Assembly (NCBI RefSeq): GCF_000687165.1
Contig: NZ_JMKU01000011.1
Location: 148,028 to 212,027 of the forward strand
Source: Paracidovorax oryzae ATCC 19882
GTDB lineage: Bacteria; Pseudomonadota; Gammaproteobacteria; Burkholderiales; Burkholderiaceae_C
Direction: 5' to 3'
Length of the DNA: 64,000 nucleotides
Shown: positions 61,101 to 64,000 of the stretch, piece after piece
Position numbering within the stretch: position 1 is the stretch's first letter
How the letters are laid out: the number at the start of each line of letters is the position of its first letter
The notes under the pieces: model-generated
Told to the model about the DNA's origin: nothing
Database searches by the model: none
The model's input: the letters and a program-made list of their open reading frames with translations, nothing else
Position numbers and translations under genes: made by a program

Positions 61101-64000
61101 ACGGCAGGCACATCGCTTGCCGTCCGCGCGCGCGTGTCCGTGCCCGGCGGACAGGCCCAGCCGACCGGATCGGTGGCGTTCTACCGCGGCAGCGAACTGC
61201 TGGGCACCGCCACGCTGGACGGCCAGGGCCTTGCCGTCCTGAACACCTCCGCACTGCCCGTCGGTTTGCATGCGATCACGGCCGTCTACCAGGGGGATGA
61301 CTCGGTGGCCGGCAGCAGCTCAGCCACCTTCGCGCAAACCGTCCTGCCCCCTGCCGCCACCACGGCGGTGCTGGCGACCTCGCACGTCCAGGTCGCCACC
61401 GGAGGCGGACTGACCCTCACCGCGCGCATCGCGGCGGTGGCGGACCCTGCGGCAGCCCTGGGAGGAACGGTCACGTTCTTCGATGGCGATACCCGCCTGG
61501 GCAGCGTTGCGCTCGCCAATGGCCAGGCCAGCTTCGGTGTCACAGGCGTGGGTGCGGGCAGCCATGGCTACCGCGCCGTCTACAGCGGCGATACCGCCGA
61601 TGCCGGCAGCACGTCCGCCACGGCCTCGGTGCTGGCACTGGCCAACGGGCCGGACATCGCGACGCCCAGCGGCGGCGCCAGAACGCTCGCCCTGTCCGCT
61701 TCCGCATCCAATGTGGCCAGGGGTGGCGTGGTCACCTTGAACGCCACCGTTGCCGGCGACCGTCCCACGGGGTCGGTCGTCTTCGTCAGCGGTGGCAAGA
61801 TCCTCGGCTCCGCCTCCGTGGCCGATGGCAAGGCCACTGTGTCGTTCATTGCGCAGGAAGCCGGCAGCCTCGATGTACAGGCGCTGTATTCCGGAGACGC
61901 CAACAACGCCGCGATCGCCAGTCCGCAACCCGTGCGCATCATGGTCGCGCCCGCGGCACCGGTCATGGCCCTGTCCCTGTCGTCTTCGCAGGCTGTGCGC
62001 GGCGCGCCCGTGGCGGTGACCGCCACGCTGTCCGGCAGCGAAGCCGCCATGCCGCCCACGGGCAGCGTGACGTTCTATGCGAATGGCGTCGCGCTCGGCA
62101 CGGCCGTGCTGTCCCAGGGGCGTGCGTCGCTGGACATCCGCACGCTGGATGCGGGCACGAACAGCATTACCGTGCAATATGCGGGTGACGCACGCAACGC
62201 GGCCGCCACGTCGGCCGCCCAGGAGCTGCGCATCCTGCCCGCACCGGCCAGCGTAGCGCTCTCGGCCTCCGCAGCGCAGGGAATGGCTGGGGCCGCCCTG
62301 ACCTTCACCGCCACCATCGCACCCGCCGCAGGCGGCGCAGCGCCGGCCGGACGCGTGGACTTCTTCAACGGCACGGTCTTTCTGGGCTCGGCCACGATCG
62401 CCAATGGCGCGGCAGTCCTGACGACCAGCGCGCTGCGCAATCCGGGCACGGCGAACATCACGGCCGTCTACACGGGCGACGCCATCGGCGCCGTCTCGCC
62501 TGCGCTGGCCGTGTCGATTTCCTCCGGTGTGGACGTGTCGGTGTCCTCGCCGAAGATCGCGTCGGGCAATGCGGTGGTGCTGTCGGCGAACGTGGGCAGT
62601 GGCACGGGGCAGGTGAACTTCTTCGACGGATCGGTCTTCCTGGGCAGCGCGAGCGCTGTGAACGGAGTGGCGAGCCTGACGACCCGGGCGCTGGTGCAAA
62701 GCGGCGCCCATGCGATCACGGCGGTGTACGCGGGCGATGCGAACCGGGCGGGTGCGACCTCGGCGGCGGCATCCATCCAGGTGGCCGAGGCGGTGGAGGT
62801 CAAGGCCTCCAGCGGCACGGTGGTGGCCGGGGCGCCGCTGGTGCTCACGGCCAGCGTGAACAGCACGGCCACCGCCATCGCCAACGGACTGGCGGTGACG
62901 TCCGATGGCACGGTCACCAAGACCAGTGCCGTCGCTGACTGGGAATCCTCCATCCGCAGCACGGTGGGGCTGACGGGCGGAGCCAGCGTGAGCTTCAAGG
63001 CCGGGCAGACCAACAAGGCCATCATGGTGGGGCTGAACACGGACCCAGCCACGAACAGCCACTACCTGAGCATGGACTGGGCGCTCTACATCACCTACGA
63101 CGGAGCGATGTATGCGTACCAGAACGGTGTAAACGTCGGCTCGCTCGGCACCTACACGACGGGCGACGTGCTGAGCGTGGACTACGCGAACGGCATGGTG
63201 AGCTACCGCAAGAACGGTGCGGTGCTGCGCCAGGAGGCAGCCAGCATCACGCAGCCGCTGTACCTGGACACCTCGTTCCATGGCACGGGTGGTTCGATCA
63301 ACGCGCTGAAGTTCAGGAACGCAGCGGGCCAGGAAGTGCCGCTGAACGCATCGGCGGTGCCGACGGGCACGGTGACATTCTTCAATGGCCGGGAAGTGCT
63401 GGGCACGGCGAACGTGGTCAACGGGGCCGCGCAACTCATGACCAGCGCGCTGGCGACGGTGGGCACGGCGCAGATCACGGCGGTCTACAGCGGCGACGTG
63501 AACAACGTGGCCGCGAATTCGGCGGCGACGGCGGTGGCGGTGACGAACCCCGTGGGCCTGAGTGCGTCCAGCACGAGCGTGGCCGCGGGCGATGCGGTGA
63601 CGCTGACGGCGCGCATGAACGAGCGGCCCAGCGCGGTGGCCTCGGGAGCGACGCTGGCCAGCGGCACGGCGGCCAAGACAGGCACGGCCAGCCAGTGGGA
63701 CGCGTCCGTGCGCAGCACGGTGGGCTACGCGGGTGGTGCGAGCGTACGCTTTACGGTGGGGGCGCAGACGGACCAGCGATACATGGTGGGTCTGACCACG
63801 GACCCGGCGGCGGACAACACGGCCTCGTCGATCGACTGGGCGATCCACGTGACGGGCGGCACGGGCAGTGCGGTGGAACTCTACCACCGCGGCGTGCTGG
63901 TGGCGAACGTGGGGGCGGTGGCGGCCGGTGACGTGCTGGGCCTGAGCTACGCGGGCGGAGTGCTGTCGTACTCGAAGAACGGGGTGGTGCTGCGCCAGGA
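58131..64000 (+). CDS. giant YD-repeat protein with Ig-like repeats (incomplete at window end)
   Basis: An open frame of at least 1956 residues that continues past the window. The first 790 residues form an RHS/YD-repeat shell with many copies of the YD motif (TYDGDSRRVATV, YRYDDKGNVTAMTDALGR, YVYDGLGRVIVAS, YDAAGRLTSVL). From about residue 790 come eight Ig-like (Big_5 type) repeats of about 90 residues with GTVTFFDG and AVYSGD marks. Two longer units follow that contain an extra beta-sandwich insert (GDVLSVDYANGMVSYRKNGAVL). The N-terminus (MVANVSANGLGLGTGSL) has no Sec signal, PAAR domain or membrane helix. It could be a surface or secreted effector-like protein; export route and any C-terminal toxin are unknown. 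Confidence 0.85.
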   Translation, partial: MVANVSANGLGLGTGSLATLGQRGVFGNAAQGRGGEQAYVNLANGNLVLQRRDDFVASQGLGMDVLRTYNSQGLLDDDNADNWSIGIYNQPLRLSGTRNAAGSVLTRTAADGARSDYAFDAAQGLYVGTDGAGAYDSLRWDDAAGQYVWTDGDSGAQERYEGSGDHRLLSRSDAHGNTTRYQYSADGLLSHVVDASGETTWYDYAGRNLSQVRVVAKDGTTTSTRVHYAYDALNRLSSVTVDLTPGDNDITDGKVYQTTYTYDGDSRRVATVAQSDGTRLAIGYVLVDGDYRVASVQDALGLTTRYAYDTAARTTTVTDPLNVASRYAYDDKGQLLRLQAGITEAKPAGLSQLYYRYDDKGNVTAMTDALGRSIAMQYDAHGNQTLKVDPLGNTVVRTYDDRNQLLTETLRAGDGNNNAATTPVFGGSTSPSTPPDSTTRYIYSAQERGQLRFVVSAEGRVTEYRYNSLGQRETTLAYAAAAYDLASLGSTSVPTEAQMAAWAAGQDLRGGQRTDLRYDFRGQLAQSIAYGTLDASGAGSDPAVTQYVYSQAGELLKTVQPRTDSITQYVYDGLGRVIVASAPSSDGTSANTTITSYGDTTTTVTLANGLSTVSNYDAAGRLTSVLQSSAGTTLGITRYAYDTAGRLVMTQDATGVRQWVVYDAAGRKVADVDGTGAAREYRYNANDQLTQTIEYATRLAGLSEAPKLEAIRALASTGDRSSWRLYDSAQRLAWQVDAGGAVTQTEYDAASRVVAVTRLATPIDTAMLGDGSAFLVGGAGLVRMDSAGLAATAIAMRTSAASVPAGSALTLEAAVSGSQPAGTVTFYSGNTVLGTAQISNGVARLTLGTLAVGTYAFTARYEGDATHAAATSATASATVLQAARLTLDPLPATLAAGRASVLKATIAGTSPGGTVTFFDGATVIGSAVIQATGGGATATLAWSTQDLGNHAISAVYSGDAANAQAVTASTATVKVGRGSEIALDSSATPSTAGTSLAVRARVSVPGGQAQPTGSVAFYRGSELLGTATLDGQGLAVLNTSALPVGLHAITAVYQGDDSVAGSSSATFAQTVLPPAATTAVLATSHVQVATGGGLTLTARIAAVADPAAALGGTVTFFDGDTRLGSVALANGQASFGVTGVGAGSHGYRAVYSGDTADAGSTSATASVLALANGPDIATPSGGARTLALSASASNVARGGVVTLNATVAGDRPTGSVVFVSGGKILGSASVADGKATVSFIAQEAGSLDVQALYSGDANNAAIASPQPVRIMVAPAAPVMALSLSSSQAVRGAPVAVTATLSGSEAAMPPTGSVTFYANGVALGTAVLSQGRASLDIRTLDAGTNSITVQYAGDARNAAATSAAQELRILPAPASVALSASAAQGMAGAALTFTATIAPAAGGAAPAGRVDFFNGTVFLGSATIANGAAVLTTSALRNPGTANITAVYTGDAIGAVSPALAVSISSGVDVSVSSPKIASGNAVVLSANVGSGTGQVNFFDGSVFLGSASAVNGVASLTTRALVQSGAHAITAVYAGDANRAGATSAAASIQVAEAVEVKASSGTVVAGAPLVLTASVNSTATAIANGLAVTSDGTVTKTSAVADWESSIRSTVGLTGGASVSFKAGQTNKAIMVGLNTDPATNSHYLSMDWALYITYDGAMYAYQNGVNVGSLGTYTTGDVLSVDYANGMVSYRKNGAVLRQEAASITQPLYLDTSFHGTGGSINALKFRNAAGQEVPLNASAVPTGTVTFFNGREVLGTANVVNGAAQLMTSALATVGTAQITAVYSGDVNNVAANSAATAVAVTNPVGLSASSTSVAAGDAVTLTARMNERPSAVASGATLASGTAAKTGTASQWDASVRSTVGYAGGASVRFTVGAQTDQRYMVGLTTDPAADNTASSIDWAIHVTGGTGSAVELYHRGVLVANVGAVAAGDVLGLSYAGGVLSYSKNGVVLRQ
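60500..64000 (+). repeat. tandem Ig-like domain repeats
   Basis: At least eight successive units of about 270 bp, starting near 60510, 60780, 61060, 61350, 61680, 61960, 62240 and 62520, each encoding the pattern G-[TS]-V-x-F-[YF]-x-G ... VYxGDxxxxAxTS. They are followed by two units of about 700 bp or more (from 62795 and from 63547) that carry an extra insert. The similarity is at protein level; the units have diverged in DNA sequence. Confidence 0.8.
60927..60936 (+). repeat. G10 homopolymer inside the YD-repeat gene
   Basis: Ten consecutive G residues encode Gly-Gly-Gly plus the first base of Ala in the second Ig-like repeat. The present length keeps the whole downstream frame open. Poly-G tracts of this length are classic slippage sites for phase variation of surface proteins. 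Gain or loss of one G would truncate the protein about 930 residues in. Confidence 0.8.

Noticed and set aside
61320..63887. Minus-strand open frame of 855 codons opposite the Ig-like repeats
   Set aside because: Its regularity only reflects the repeated coding units on the plus strand.
60500..64000. Possible CRISPR-like or DNA satellite array
   Set aside because: Units of about 270 bp match only at protein level and encode Ig-like domains; there are no short identical repeats with unique spacers.

Overview
The window is a high-GC stretch of a Gram-negative chromosome, most likely a betaproteobacterium of the family Comamonadaceae (Acidovorax/Paracidovorax-like). This rests on gene content and order: a methylmalonyl-CoA/propionyl-CoA carboxylase block, a CzcCBA metal pump, Ku with LigD, and MHYT-GGDEF signalling. 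It was read by eye; no database search was run. I saw no rRNA, tRNA, CRISPR array or intact insertion sequence.

Layout. (1) 1-3250: a LuxR-type response regulator, small exported proteins of unknown function and a CzcI-like protein. (2) 3300-9045: a heavy-metal RND efflux operon, czcCBA. (3) 9069-12097, minus strand: an MHYT-PAS-GGDEF protein and a GntR/FCD regulator. (4) 12238-23873: propionate/methylmalonyl-CoA metabolism (mutase, GNAT acetyltransferase, MeaB chaperone, pccB, pccA, DUF218 protein, VOC protein). Between pccB and pccA sits an inserted segment with an SMI1/KNR4-like plus ankyrin protein, a decayed copy of the pccA 5' end and an NYN-domain protein. (5) 23953-27891: an RpiR-type regulator divergent from a class III aminotransferase, a solute-binding protein and an Asp/Glu racemase-like protein, with a repeated GAACAT element between them. 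(6) 28201-29265: bioB. (7) 29280-33992, minus strand: ligD, ku and an unknown gene.

(8) 34317-56854: one uninterrupted run of 26 same-strand genes, many overlapping as ATGA, encoding a flagellum-derived export apparatus with basal body, rings, rod and hook: fliQ fliR flhB flhA flgF flgG flgA flgH flgI flgB flgC fliE fliF fliG-like fliH fliI fliJ fliK-like flgD flgE fliM-like fliN fliO fliP, a FliA-type sigma factor and a TPR protein. It contains no flagellin, cap, hook-filament junction, stator, chemotaxis or FlgM gene. The FliG-like protein has no room for the torque domain, and the FliM-like protein keeps only a SpoA-type C-terminus. The sequence therefore suggests a non-rotating, filament-less hook-basal body used for secretion. 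That function is inference.

(9) 56860-64000: an 11-bp tandem repeat that stops all six frames, two minus-strand genes (one TPR) and, divergent from them, a very large YD-repeat/Ig-like protein that runs off the window. It has no visible Sec signal and carries a G10 tract that could make it phase-variable. It is a candidate substrate or partner of the flagellum-like exporter, by proximity only.
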